The notes under the pieces are model-generated. The model had not been told where the DNA came from and did not search any database. It was given only the letters and a program-made list of their open reading frames with translations. A DNA stretch of 64,000 nucleotides from Spirochaetaceae bacterium (GTDB taxonomy: Bacteria; Spirochaetota; Spirochaetia; Treponematales; Rectinemataceae): assembly GCA_025358255.1 (NCBI GenBank), contig JANYKC010000082.1:17236-81235 (forward strand), written 5' to 3'. Below, in pieces: positions 15,800 through 24,752 of this stretch (the first letter of the stretch is position 1; the number at the start of each line of letters is the position of its first letter). A program made the position numbers and the translations under genes.

Positions 15800-16950
15800 G
15801 CTATGAATCGGCAAGAACGCGGGTCCTCAGGTTCTCCGGAGCCTTACTTCCTTTCGCGCTCGCCTTCGCATTCGCTTGGGCCGAGTACTCCAAGGCGGGC
15901 TCCATCTTTCTTCTCGCGCTTTGCGCCTGGTACGCGCTGTGGAACTTCCGCATGGTGATAGAGTCGCGATGGGCCCTCCTGATAATCGGTTTTTTCGCCG
16001 CAATAGCCCTCAAGGACGGAATCGTCTGGGCCTTCATGGACGGCCGTTTCCTGGCATTTCAAAAATCGGGTTCGCGCGTGCTTTCCCTTTTTGGGGCGGC
16101 GGCCATGCTTTCCGCCTATCCGCGCGAGGAGGGCGAAAGGATTTTCGGGATAGCCTTGGGCCTGCTCGCGGCGGCAGTCGCCGCGATAACTGTCCTGGAG
16201 CGTCTCCACAAGATTTCCTCAGTGTTCAACGCGAATTCCTTCGGGATGCTTTTCTGCTGGTTTCCCCTTTTTCTCGCCGCGGTGCAGAGGAGGAAGGGTG
16301 GATGGCGCAACGAGGTCGGCGCCATCGTCGTCCTCCTCGTCGGGGGCGCAGCCGTCTATCTGGAAGCGCGGTACAACGCGGGATCCAGGACCTCCCCCTT
16401 GGCCTTTCTCGTCGCGGTCCTGTTCGTGTACGCTCCGGGGAAGGCCGGCGGCAAGCGATTCCTTATGGTCGAGTATTTATTTGTTGTCATCGGCATTGCA
16501 GTTCTTTCGACCGTCTTCATCCCGCGCCTGAACACCATCCTGGCCGAACGCCAGCGTCTTTGGTTCGCATATCTATCAAGGGTTCTTGAGCATCCACTGG
16601 CTGGTTGGGGCTACATGGACGAAAAATCGAACTCGATTTTCCTCAATTTGACGCTTCCACAAAGCTGGCGAAGGGAGGCCTTTGTCCTGAGCGGTCCTGG
16701 TCCGCATAATTCCTTTCTCGCGATGCTTTTTGAGAACGGAGTGTTCTTCGCGATCGCATATATAGGCTTATTGGGGAAAAGGCTCTTGGCGGCCTTTCCC
16801 AGGCTTTCCCTCTTCGATGTGTCGCTTTCCGCGTATCTAATTTTCATGTTCACAGATGCCATGGCGCCCGGGGGGATCAGTTTCCTCGGATTCTTCCTCG
16901 GCGCCTGCATTCTTGCCCGCGACTCAAAACCCGACTTGGCGAAGGCCTGA
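15796..16950 (+). CDS. O-antigen ligase/polymerase-like membrane protein
   Basis: The 384-residue hydrophobic protein has about ten predicted membrane helices and a large loop near residues 235-320 containing ERQRLWFAYLSRVLEHPLAGWGYMD and GPGPHNSFLAMLFENG. That loop resembles the His-containing loop of the Wzy_C/WaaL family. It may polymerise units or ligate the chain to a lipid anchor. A second, clearer polymerase is encoded at 37380, so ligase is a reasonable alternative. It starts by ATGA overlap. Confidence 0.72.
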   Translation: MSYESARTRVLRFSGALLPFALAFAFAWAEYSKAGSIFLLALCAWYALWNFRMVIESRWALLIIGFFAAIALKDGIVWAFMDGRFLAFQKSGSRVLSLFGAAAMLSAYPREEGERIFGIALGLLAAAVAAITVLERLHKISSVFNANSFGMLFCWFPLFLAAVQRRKGGWRNEVGAIVVLLVGGAAVYLEARYNAGSRTSPLAFLVAVLFVYAPGKAGGKRFLMVEYLFVVIGIAVLSTVFIPRLNTILAERQRLWFAYLSRVLEHPLAGWGYMDEKSNSIFLNLTLPQSWRREAFVLSGPGPHNSFLAMLFENGVFFAIAYIGLLGKRLLAAFPRLSLFDVSLSAYLIFMFTDAMAPGGISFLGFFLGACILARDSKPDLAKA

Positions 16951-16954
16951 CCGC

Positions 16955-18034
16955 GTGCGGGTTCTCCATGTCATTACACGGTCAGAGATGGGTGGCGCAC
17001 AGTCCATCGTCACTTGCCTTGTTGCCGAACACGCAAGGCGGGGGCATGTGGTATCCATCGCTTCAGGTCCAGAGGGAGAGGGACGCGCATGGATTGCCCT
17101 GGGCAACGAAATAACGATACATGCAATTCCCGATTTGCGACGGGCGTTCCGCCCCGCGCAGGATTTTCGAGCCATGCTCGAGATTCGAGCCCTGTACCGG
17201 AGCTGGAAACCCAATATCGTGCATCTGCATACGTCCAAGGCGGGCGCGCTCGGTAGGCTTGCCGGGGCTTTTCCGGCAAGCCGGATCGTTTACACCATGC
17301 ACGGATATGACCAGCTAAGGATCGAGAACCGCGTGTTCCTTGGCATCGACCGTGGATTGAGGAAGCATGGCGGGGTGATCGTGGCAGTATCGGAGCGCGA
17401 TCGCGAGGTGATGCTGGCAGACGGATATGACGCGCGGCTTGTACGAAATGGCGTATCCGATGCCTTGAAAAGCCAGCCCCGTGATGCGGATGTGATCGGA
17501 CGGATTCTGGCACTTCGCAATCAAGGACTTCCCGTATTCTTAATGGTCGCGCGCGATGCCCGGCCTAAGCGTCTGGACTTGGCTCGAAGCGCGGCGGAAA
17601 GACTCATCGGAAAAGCGCAGATTGCCTGGATCGGAGGAGAAGCGCTTTCGACGGACCCGCCTAACTTCCATGCCATCGGGATTGTCCCGGGAGCATGCGG
17701 CTACCTGTCGCTGGTGGATGGCTTCCTGCTTTTGTCCGACCACGAAGGATTGTCCCTTTCCATCCTTGAGGCCATGAGCGCGGGCTTGCCCTCCATCGTC
17801 TCGGCAGTGGCGGGGATCCTTGAATGCCTTGGGGACGATCCCTGCGGCATCGCTGTCAACAACGATGTCAATAGCATCGTGCGCGGGATAGGACGGCTCT
17901 GTGCCGATCCATCCTTGAGGAAGCGCCTCGGTGAAGCGGCGCGAGGGCGCTGGCTGCGAGAGTTCAGCCTGCTGCGAATGGCTGACTCCTATGAGGCGAT
18001 CTATGGAGAGCTTCTCAGGCGGGACCGGCCATGA
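16955..18034 (+). CDS. Family 4 glycosyltransferase
   Basis: The 359-residue GT-B protein has the N-terminal glycine loop HVITRSEMGGAQSIVTCLV, the acceptor-domain stretch VHLHTSKAGALGRLAG, and the donor motif LLSDHEGLSLSILEAMSAGLPSIVS. GTG 16955, four bases after the previous stop with AAGG upstream, is the likely start because residues before VRVLHVITR do not belong to the family. Its stop overlaps the deacetylase start (ATGA). Specificity is unknown. Confidence 0.86.
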   Translation: MRVLHVITRSEMGGAQSIVTCLVAEHARRGHVVSIASGPEGEGRAWIALGNEITIHAIPDLRRAFRPAQDFRAMLEIRALYRSWKPNIVHLHTSKAGALGRLAGAFPASRIVYTMHGYDQLRIENRVFLGIDRGLRKHGGVIVAVSERDREVMLADGYDARLVRNGVSDALKSQPRDADVIGRILALRNQGLPVFLMVARDARPKRLDLARSAAERLIGKAQIAWIGGEALSTDPPNFHAIGIVPGACGYLSLVDGFLLLSDHEGLSLSILEAMSAGLPSIVSAVAGILECLGDDPCGIAVNNDVNSIVRGIGRLCADPSLRKRLGEAARGRWLREFSLLRMADSYEAIYGELLRRDRP

Positions 18035-18894
18035 TCCCTTCGCGCGTTGTGGATCTCGGACTAAAGGCGCTTGGCCGTTTTGGCGGCGCCACGATGTTCG
18101 AGATCATCGAAAAGCGAAAGCTGGGGATTTCCTTTGTCCGCGCCATCGGATACCACTCGGTTTCGAACTCTGGTCTCCCGGGTTTCCGTCGGCAGCTCGC
18201 ATGGTTGGCGATGGGATACACCTGCATGGACGAAACGGATTTTTCGTTATATCTCGAAGGGAAAATCCGGCTCTCCAAGCCGGGGCTCATAATCAGTTTC
18301 GACGATGGACTTGCTGACAACTATCGCAATGCGGTCCCTGCCCTCGAAGGTGCGGGCCTTAAAGGCTGGTTTTTTGTGCCGTCCGGGCTTGTCGGGCTTT
18401 CCGACTCCGACGCCCGGGTTTTTTGCGCAGCCGGAGCGCTAGGACTCCCCCTTTCCGCCGATGGCAGGCTGGTCATGAATTGGAAGGAATTGCGGGAACT
18501 GAAGGCTCGGGGCCATGTCATTGGCTGTCATACGAGAAGCCACATGAGACTGCGCTCGGGCATCGGGACCGAAAGGCTGGGCGTGGAAATCCGCGGCTCG
18601 CGCAAGTACCTCGAATCGGGTCTTGACGCGGAGGTCCGAAGCTTCGCGTGGGTGGGCGGCGAATCCGACACATATTCACCCGAAGCATTTATGGAAATCT
18701 CGGACGCCGGTTTCACGAATGCCTTTACGACGCTGTCCGCCCCATTCCTGCCGGGGGATGACCCCTTGGTAATCCATCGGACGATCCTGGATCCCGACCT
18801 GGATTTTGGCGTGTTCAGGATGAAAATGCTTGGCCTTTCAGATATCGCGCATCGCAAAGTCCGCTTGCGCGCGTTCCAAACAATAGACAACTAG
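18031..18894 (+). CDS. Polysaccharide deacetylase (CE4/NodB-like)
   Basis: The 287-residue protein has a NodB domain with motif 1 LIISFDDGLADNYRN (catalytic base and metal Asp) and motif 2 HTRSHMRL (metal-binding His pair). It contains YHSVSNSGLPGFRRQL, typical of cluster-encoded deacetylases. It should remove N- or O-acetyl groups from glycan or lipid-linked intermediates. No signal peptide is seen, so action may be cytoplasmic. It is coupled to the upstream glycosyltransferase by ATGA overlap. Confidence 0.85.
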   Translation: MIPSRVVDLGLKALGRFGGATMFEIIEKRKLGISFVRAIGYHSVSNSGLPGFRRQLAWLAMGYTCMDETDFSLYLEGKIRLSKPGLIISFDDGLADNYRNAVPALEGAGLKGWFFVPSGLVGLSDSDARVFCAAGALGLPLSADGRLVMNWKELRELKARGHVIGCHTRSHMRLRSGIGTERLGVEIRGSRKYLESGLDAEVRSFAWVGGESDTYSPEAFMEISDAGFTNAFTTLSAPFLPGDDPLVIHRTILDPDLDFGVFRMKMLGLSDIAHRKVRLRAFQTIDN

Positions 18895-18920
18895 AGGCAA
18901 GCAGGGTGATGGGCTTGCCT
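18895..18920 (+). other. Hairpin in the leader of rmlA
   Basis: AGGCAAGC and GCTTGCCT form a perfect 8-bp stem with a 10-nt loop, starting on the first base after the deacetylase stop. No U-tract follows; it could attenuate transcription or stabilise the mRNA. Confidence 0.35.
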
Positions 18921-18975
18921 TCAAGGGCATTGCGCCCTCTTGCCCGCTATCGAATTGCCAAAGGGAGAGTATGGA

Positions 18976-19842
18976 ATGAAGGGAATCGTCCTAGCCGGCG
19001 GAACGGCAACCCGGCTTTTTCCGGCGACCTATGCGGTCTCGAAGCAGATGCTTCCGGTATACGACAAGCCAATGATCTATTATCCCCTATCCACGCTCAT
19101 GCTTGCCGGCATACGGGAAATCCTCGTCATCTCGACCCCCCGAGACATCGTCGGTTTCAAGGAGCTTCTCGGGGATGGATCGCGGCTCGGCTTGAGCTTC
19201 ACCTACGCCATCCAGGAAAAGCCGCGCGGATTGGCTGACGCGTTTCTCGTCGGGGAAAGGTTCATCGGGGCTGACCATGTCGCCCTGGTCCTCGGTGACA
19301 ATGTCTTCTACGGCCAGAATTTCTCTTCCACCCTGGAACGAGCCGCGGCCCGTGTCACGGGGGCCACCATCTTCGGGTATTACGTCAAGGACGCGACTTC
19401 CTACGGGGTCGTGGAATTCAACGCGCGGGGACAAGCCCTTTCGATCGAGGAAAAGCCCAAGGCACCCAAGTCCAATTATGCCGTGCCGGGACTCTATTTC
19501 TACGACAACGAAGTCATTGCCATAGCGAAGAATGTCAGGCCTTCGGCGCGCGGAGAGATCGAGATCACTTCCGTGAACAATGAATACCTTTCCAAGGGGA
19601 CCCTTAATGTGGAGGTGCTCGGGCGAGGTTTTGCATGGCTCGACACGGGGAATCCGGATGACCTCCACGAAGCGAGCTCCTTCATTCGGACAATACAGAA
19701 GCGGCAGGGACTCTACGTTGCCTGCCTGGAAGAGATAGCTTTCCACAAAGGATGGCTCGACCGCGACGGCCTCCTCGCGGTGGCACAGTCGATGGGGAAA
19801 ACCGAATACGGGGAATACCTTAGCCATCTCGCAGCGACCTGA
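18976..19842 (+). CDS. rmlA: Glucose-1-phosphate thymidylyltransferase
   Basis: The 288-residue enzyme has the RmlA signatures [51 protein letters not shown] and [13 protein letters not shown]. It makes dTDP-glucose from dTTP and glucose-1-phosphate, the first step for dTDP-rhamnose and the dTDP-3-aminosugar. The nucleotide loop reads GGTATRL rather than the common GGSGTRL. ATG 18976 has GGGAGA about 7 nt upstream. It is separated from rmlC, rmlD and rmlB (47-50 kb) by 27 kb, so it may chiefly serve the nearby Fdt/Qdt genes as well. Confidence 0.95.
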   Translation: MKGIVLAGGTATRLFPATYAVSKQMLPVYDKPMIYYPLSTLMLAGIREILVISTPRDIVGFKELLGDGSRLGLSFTYAIQEKPRGLADAFLVGERFIGADHVALVLGDNVFYGQNFSSTLERAAARVTGATIFGYYVKDATSYGVVEFNARGQALSIEEKPKAPKSNYAVPGLYFYDNEVIAIAKNVRPSARGEIEITSVNNEYLSKGTLNVEVLGRGFAWLDTGNPDDLHEASSFIRTIQKRQGLYVACLEEIAFHKGWLDRDGLLAVAQSMGKTEYGEYLSHLAAT

Positions 19843-19865
19843 GCCAGGTTCGAGGACGGTCGCGA

Positions 19866-21317
19866 GTGCCATCACTTCTTCGAAACTACCTGTACAATTC
19901 GCTCTTGACCGCGGCGAATATGGTCTTCCCCCTGGCGATTTTCATCTTTGTCTCAAGGGTGATCGGACCCGAGGGCATCGGCAAGGTTGGTTTCGCCCAG
20001 ACTTTCGGTGGCTATTTCGGGCTGTTTGGAATCTTTGGGGCCCAGCTCTACGGCGTGCGAGAAGTGGCGCGGGTGCGGGAAGACGCGGTCCAGCTCAAAA
20101 AAGTCTTCAACGAGATTTTTGTCATCAATTGCATCACGGTTGGATTTGCGATTGCCGTATTCGCGGTCTCCGTGGTGTCGAACCAGCGCTTGCGGGCAGA
20201 AGGCCCCTTATATGCCGTGACGGGCCTTTCCGTTTTGCTTGGCATTTTCTCCTTTGACTGGCTTTTCCAGGGACTCGAAAACTATCGCTATATCATGATC
20301 CGGAGCATCGCGGTCAAGGCTTTTTCCGCGGCCCTTGTCTTCGTCCTTGTCAGGAAAAGCTCCGACTATGTCCTTTTCGCCGCGCTTACCGTCCTCGGGA
20401 TCAGCGCGAACTATATCTTCAATTTCCTCTACGCCCAAAAGCTCGTTGGCTTCGATCTTTCCCATCTTGAACTAAGGCGGCACGTCCCGGCCTTATCCCG
20501 GTTTGCATTGATAACATTCGCCTCCTCCCTTTACGTTGGGATGGACAAGATTGTCCTTGGATTCCTGCAAGGCGACTACTATGTGGGACTTTACGCGCCA
20601 GCGGAAAAAATATCCCGCCTGGGATTGAGCATCATCGCGGCGGCTTCCGCCGTCCTCCTGCCTCGAACCTCCAACCTATTCGCCAATGGCGCCGCCGAGG
20701 AGTTCAAGCGCCATGTCTCGACTTCTCTCCATGCCGTGATGCTGATCGCAATACCGCTGTTTGTGGCGATCGAGCTCCTCGCCGGCCCCTTGATACTCCT
20801 GGTCAGCGGGAATGCCTATGTCGATTCGATCGCGACGCTTCGATTGGAGGCGCTTATCGTCATTCCCGTGGCCATCGCCAATGTCGCCGGCTACCAGGTA
20901 CTGATCGCAACCAACGAGGAATCGAAGTACCTATTGTCCATCATCGTTGGAGCCATCATCTTTTTCCTTACGGCCTTTCTTGCCATTCCGCTCTGGAAGC
21001 AAAATGGCGCAGCCTTGGCTGTCGCCGGGGCGGAAATGGCGGGCGCCGCATGCGAGCTATTCTTTGCCCGGAAGCACCTTTCGGGAATGTTGAAGGGGCA
21101 TTGGCTGGGGAAATGCGCCCTCGCGACCACGGCGATGGCCGGCCTTGTCGCCGCATTCACCCGGCTTGCGATTGCCCCCTTGCCCCTGTTCATGTTTTCC
21201 GCCATCGGGGGAGTGGTAGTCTACGCCCTGGCCGAAGTCATCCTGAAGGACGAGCTCATATTCACTGGATTTCTGGCCCTTCGAAAACGGATGGACATCG
21301 GAAGGGCGCGCGGATGA
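19866..21317 (+). CDS. wzx: Wzx-type polysaccharide flippase
   Basis: The 483-residue protein has 12-14 predicted membrane helices and the polysaccharide-transport N-terminus NSLLTAANMVFPLAIFIFVSRVIGPEGIGKVGFAQTF. The DYYVGLYAPAEKISRLGLSIIAAASAVLLPRTS segment is also typical. It should flip undecaprenyl-linked repeat units across the inner membrane. The start is GTG 19866; the stop overlaps the next ATG. A second flippase of a different sequence type lies at 35837. Confidence 0.9.
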   Translation: MPSLLRNYLYNSLLTAANMVFPLAIFIFVSRVIGPEGIGKVGFAQTFGGYFGLFGIFGAQLYGVREVARVREDAVQLKKVFNEIFVINCITVGFAIAVFAVSVVSNQRLRAEGPLYAVTGLSVLLGIFSFDWLFQGLENYRYIMIRSIAVKAFSAALVFVLVRKSSDYVLFAALTVLGISANYIFNFLYAQKLVGFDLSHLELRRHVPALSRFALITFASSLYVGMDKIVLGFLQGDYYVGLYAPAEKISRLGLSIIAAASAVLLPRTSNLFANGAAEEFKRHVSTSLHAVMLIAIPLFVAIELLAGPLILLVSGNAYVDSIATLRLEALIVIPVAIANVAGYQVLIATNEESKYLLSIIVGAIIFFLTAFLAIPLWKQNGAALAVAGAEMAGAACELFFARKHLSGMLKGHWLGKCALATTAMAGLVAAFTRLAIAPLPLFMFSAIGGVVVYALAEVILKDELIFTGFLALRKRMDIGRARG

Positions 21318-22096
21318 TGGCGAACCTCAGTATCGTGACAATCGTCAATGATCAGGGACAGTATTCCACGTCAAGGCGTTCCCTTGAAAGGCAGGGCAAT
21401 GGACGCTTCCTGCAGTTCATACCGATCGACGCGGATGGCGTGGGGATCAATGCGTCGACGGCCCTCAACAGGGGCCTTGCGATGGCCGAATCGGAATGGG
21501 TGCTTCTCGTTCATCAGGATGTCATCTTCCCCATAGCCTGGCTTGATCGCTTTGTCAGCGCCATGGAAAGCCTCCCGCCGGCCACAGCTGTCGCTGGGCT
21601 TGTAGGCATACGCCCAAACGGGGCCTTCGTCGGCCATGTAAAGGATCCGCATGGCCATCATCGATGGCTTCCCATGCCGGCATCCGTGGTTTCCCTTGAC
21701 GAGCATTGCCTGGCTGTGCGGAAAAGCTCCGGTCTCCTTTTTGACGAAACCTGTCCTGGATTCCATTGCTACGGGACTGATATATGCCTTTCCGCGAGGG
21801 AGCACGGGTTCCTCGCGATGGTCATCGACGCGCCGGTGATCCACCTCTCGGGAGGAAGGCTGGACGCGAGTTTTGACCTTGCCTCCCGCTGGCTTCTCGC
21901 AAAATGGGGCCCGACACGCCACTATGTCATATCGACCTGTGCCATCCTCTTGCGGGAAGCCAAGGCATCGAACCTCTTTCGCCTTCTTCGCGCGAGATTG
22001 AAACAGCGCAAGAGCTTTCGCGAAAGTTTTTGCCGCTGTGATTGTAGCCTGCTCGACGATGCGGAGCCTTATGTGACGACAAGGGCCGGGCTTTGA
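21314..22096 (+). CDS. Glycosyltransferase-like protein (GT-A, HQDV type)
   Basis: The 260-residue protein resembles the family 2-like group with a 'VHQDV' motif: IVTIVNDQGQYSTSRRSLER, ESEWVLLVHQDVIFPIAWL, and a late CYGTDICLSAREHGFLAMVIDAPVIHLSGG. The HQDV segment takes the place of the usual DxD. Start ATG 21314 overlaps the flippase stop (ATGA); ATG 21317 is also possible. It ends one base into the next glycosyltransferase gene. Role within the unit is unknown. Confidence 0.75.
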   Translation: MMANLSIVTIVNDQGQYSTSRRSLERQGNGRFLQFIPIDADGVGINASTALNRGLAMAESEWVLLVHQDVIFPIAWLDRFVSAMESLPPATAVAGLVGIRPNGAFVGHVKDPHGHHRWLPMPASVVSLDEHCLAVRKSSGLLFDETCPGFHCYGTDICLSAREHGFLAMVIDAPVIHLSGGRLDASFDLASRWLLAKWGPTRHYVISTCAILLREAKASNLFRLLRARLKQRKSFRESFCRCDCSLLDDAEPYVTTRAGL

Positions 22097-22989
22097 TGCA
22101 TGGCATCGACGTGTCCGTCATCATCGTCAACTACAACACCGGGGAATTGCTCGGCCAGTGCCTTGATTCCATACGGTCCCAGACAACAAGCGTCACCATC
22201 GAGGTGATTGTCGTCGACAACGCTTCGAGGGACGATTCGGTAAATATTGTCGCCTCGAGATATCCTTGGGTCCGTCTTATTATCAACACCGAAAACCTCG
22301 GCTTCGGCGCCGCAAACAACGTAGGCGCAAAAGCCGCGCAAGGCGATTACCTGTTGTTGCTCAACTCGGATACCGTCCTGCTCAACGATGCGATAGGCCT
22401 CTTCGCGGCAGACGCCAGGCATCGGGGCTTGACAGGAGTTACAGGTTGCCTTCTATGCGATGCGGAGGGGAAGCCTTCGAATTCCTTCGGAGTATTCCCG
22501 ACTCCACTTGGCATGCTGGTCAATCGGCTGAGGATGCTGTTTTTTTTGAAGGATCGAGCGGGTCATGGGAAAATCTCCGGCGAATTGGCCGTTGACTTCG
22601 TTACCGGGGCGGACATGTTCCTCCGCCGCGACCTCTATATGGAAATCGGTGGATTTGATGAACGATTCTTCATGTATTACGAAGAGACCGACATGCAGCG
22701 CCGCATCGCTGACAAGGGCCTGCCTAACAGGGTCATTGAAGGGCCGCGCATCGTGCATCTTGTAGGGGGCGGTGGCAAGGCCAAGATCGGCTCCCGGATC
22801 CTTCATGAGGAAAGCATGTACCGGTATTTCATGAAGCGCGGCATGGGGCGCTCCGGCGCGGCGCTTTTCTTCGTGGCGTATTCAATGCTTGGTCTTCTCT
22901 CGATACCTAAATACAGCTTGTCAGAGAACCGTCGATACTGGGCTGCGGGTTTTCGCCGCATCTCGGGGATCATGGTTTGCCGTGCCTGA
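22096..22989 (+). CDS. Family 2 glycosyltransferase (rhamnosyltransferase-like)
   Basis: The 297-residue protein has DVSVIIVNYNTGELLGQCLDSI, EVIVVDNASRDDS, NLGFGAANNVG, LLLLNSDTVL and the late VTGADMFLRRDLYMEIGGFDERFFMYYEETDMQRR. These are typical of WbbL/RfbF-type rhamnosyltransferases, which fits the dTDP-rhamnose genes in the cluster. The start ATG shares a base with the previous stop. The C-terminal SGAALFFVAYSMLGLLSIPK is hydrophobic and may dock to the membrane. Confidence 0.87.
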   Translation: MHGIDVSVIIVNYNTGELLGQCLDSIRSQTTSVTIEVIVVDNASRDDSVNIVASRYPWVRLIINTENLGFGAANNVGAKAAQGDYLLLLNSDTVLLNDAIGLFAADARHRGLTGVTGCLLCDAEGKPSNSFGVFPTPLGMLVNRLRMLFFLKDRAGHGKISGELAVDFVTGADMFLRRDLYMEIGGFDERFFMYYEETDMQRRIADKGLPNRVIEGPRIVHLVGGGGKAKIGSRILHEESMYRYFMKRGMGRSGAALFFVAYSMLGLLSIPKYSLSENRRYWAAGFRRISGIMVCRA

Positions 22990-23128
22990 ACCGAGAATAC
23001 AGGCCGTACCCGGGACTTCGATCATGCCGGTCTTGCCGCCGGGTTGGGGCGGTCCAGGCCAGGTCTGGCTTGTCTTTGGAGATGTCGTTTCCGCAAGCAT
23101 CGCGGGTCTGCCGGAGGGGGATCGATGA
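22982..23128 (+). CDS. Candidate 48-residue small protein
   Basis: A GTG-started frame overlaps the end of the glycosyltransferase gene by 8 nt and ends in TGA within the ATGA start of the acyltransferase gene. It thus bridges a gap that would otherwise be unusually wide for this part of the operon. The product is Pro/Gly-rich (VLPPGWGGPGQVWLVFGDVV), with no recognised domain. It may be a real coupled small ORF, a remnant of a larger gene, or chance. Confidence 0.3.
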   Translation: MPEPRIQAVPGTSIMPVLPPGWGGPGQVWLVFGDVVSASIAGLPEGDR

Positions 23129-23787
23129 GCACTTATGGCGTAGCCAGGAAAATCTGGCAGCTCGCGAAGAAGCCAATGAAAAAGGCCAAGGCCCTCGGCA
23201 TTATAATAACTAACAATAAGATCGCGGAATCCAACAATTTTGGACGCGGTTGCCATTTGCGGAACACTGCTTGGGGCAAATACAGCGGATGCAACCACGG
23301 CTGCACGATTTGGGATACTTCCATCGGCAATTACACCAATATCGCCTGGAACGTATCGATCGGTCCTCGCACCCATATCTACGAGAACTTCACCACGCAC
23401 GACGAGTTTTATCAGCCGGGTGAAGGCGATACCGACCGTGGAAAGATGCCTTTTGACGGCTTTATCTGCCGGATCGGGCATGACGCATGGATAGGATGCA
23501 ATTCGGTCATTTTGCCCGGTGTCAGCATCGGGAACGGCGCTGTAATTTCGGCGGGATCCGTTGTCACGAAATCCATCCCCCCGTATGCGATTGTCGGAGG
23601 CGTTCCCGCGAAGATCCTGAAAATGCGTTTTTCCGATGAGACGATTGGAAGACTTGAAGAAACGCAATGGTACATGAAAAGCAAGGGCGAAATCCTTCTT
23701 ATGAAGGAAACGCTGGAAGGTCTAGTCGGTTTCAACATGAAAGATTACCAGGAAAAATACCTGCGGGTCAGGACCATGCTCACCTGA
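23125..23787 (+). CDS. Hexapeptide-repeat acyltransferase (Vat/XAT-like)
   Basis: The 220-residue protein is a left-handed beta-helix acetyltransferase with hexapeptide turns (WDTSIGNYTNIAWNVSIGPRTHI, RIGHDAWIGCNSVILPGVSIGNGAVISAGSVVTKSIPPYAIVGGVPAKIL) and the catalytic His region NFTTHDEFYQ. It should O- or N-acetylate a sugar using acetyl-CoA. ATG 23125 sits 7 nt behind GGAGG, which fixes the start well inside the longer open frame. Confidence 0.85.
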   Translation: MSTYGVARKIWQLAKKPMKKAKALGIIITNNKIAESNNFGRGCHLRNTAWGKYSGCNHGCTIWDTSIGNYTNIAWNVSIGPRTHIYENFTTHDEFYQPGEGDTDRGKMPFDGFICRIGHDAWIGCNSVILPGVSIGNGAVISAGSVVTKSIPPYAIVGGVPAKILKMRFSDETIGRLEETQWYMKSKGEILLMKETLEGLVGFNMKDYQEKYLRVRTMLT

Positions 23788-23903
23788 CGGGACGGCGCAG
23801 CGTCGATCCCTGATATGGCAAAGGTCCCGGGCCTGGCGAGACGCCTTGGAATGGATGGGTTGGCGGCGCATTTGCTGATCCAGGCGATAAAATGGAGGAA
23901 CCT

Positions 23904-24743
23904 GTGAAAATCGGTATCGTTGGTCTAGGAACGATCGGGCTCAAGCTAACCGAGTACTTGCCACAGAAAGGATTCGACGTCGTAGCGTACAATTACCGGG
24001 CAATCGATGCGAAAATGGCGGAAGTGACCCGAAATTTCGAGAAGAAAATCAAGTACGAAAAGCTTAGTTATGAATACCTTGACCTGATGCTTCCCAGGAT
24101 TTCCTATACATCGGATCTGGGGGTCGTGGCGGATGCTGACATCGTCATTGAATGCAGCAAGGAAGATTACGAAACCAAGAGCCTGCTCCTGCAAAGGCTC
24201 TTTGAGCTGGCAAAGCCGCATGTGGTCATTTCGTCCACCACATCCAGCCTAAACCTCGAAAAACTATGCGCCGCCGAGAACTGGAACCGCTTCTGCGGCA
24301 TCCACTTCTTCAACCCCCCCACGAGGATGAGGCTGGTCGAATTGGCGTTCATGCGCACGACATCGGATGGCACCAAGACCAAGGTCTTGGGGTTCCTCAG
24401 CCAACTTGACGACAAGCGCGTCATCGAGCTTCCTCCCATTCAGGGATATGTGGTCAACAAACTGCTATTTCAGTACATAAACTCTGCGATCAACCTTGCC
24501 TCGGCCGAAAAAATCTCCCTGGGTGACGTGGATGAAGCGATGAAGCTTGGAACAAATTCCCCAATGGGACCGTTTGAGCTGGCGGACTATGTAGGCTTGG
24601 ACGTGACGCTTCAAATCCTCATTACCCTTTTCGACGCGACCGGCGATCCGACGTTCAATCCCAACAAGGACCTTCGCGCGCTGGTTGCGTCCGGCAAGCT
24701 AGGACGGAAGACCGGCCAGGGCTTTTACACATATCAGAAGTGA
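23904..24743 (+). CDS. 3-hydroxyacyl-CoA dehydrogenase family protein
   Basis: The 279-residue protein has an N-terminal NAD-binding fold (KIGIVGLGTIG) and the 3HCDH motifs ADIVIECSKEDYETKSLL, SSTTSSLNLEKL, GIHFFNPPTRMRLVEL and SPMGPFELADYVGLDV. These keep the Ser, catalytic His, Asn and late Pro-Phe-Glu region of the family. It could interconvert 3-hydroxy- and 3-ketoacyl thioesters. GTG 23904 follows GGAGG by 5 nt and is preferred over the ATG at 23892, which lies inside that ribosome site. Its place between acyltransferase genes and the Fdt/Qdt genes suggests supply of an acyl donor; this is inference. Confidence 0.85.
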   Translation: MKIGIVGLGTIGLKLTEYLPQKGFDVVAYNYRAIDAKMAEVTRNFEKKIKYEKLSYEYLDLMLPRISYTSDLGVVADADIVIECSKEDYETKSLLLQRLFELAKPHVVISSTTSSLNLEKLCAAENWNRFCGIHFFNPPTRMRLVELAFMRTTSDGTKTKVLGFLSQLDDKRVIELPPIQGYVVNKLLFQYINSAINLASAEKISLGDVDEAMKLGTNSPMGPFELADYVGLDVTLQILITLFDATGDPTFNPNKDLRALVASGKLGRKTGQGFYTYQK

Positions 24744-24752
24744 GGTTCCGCA

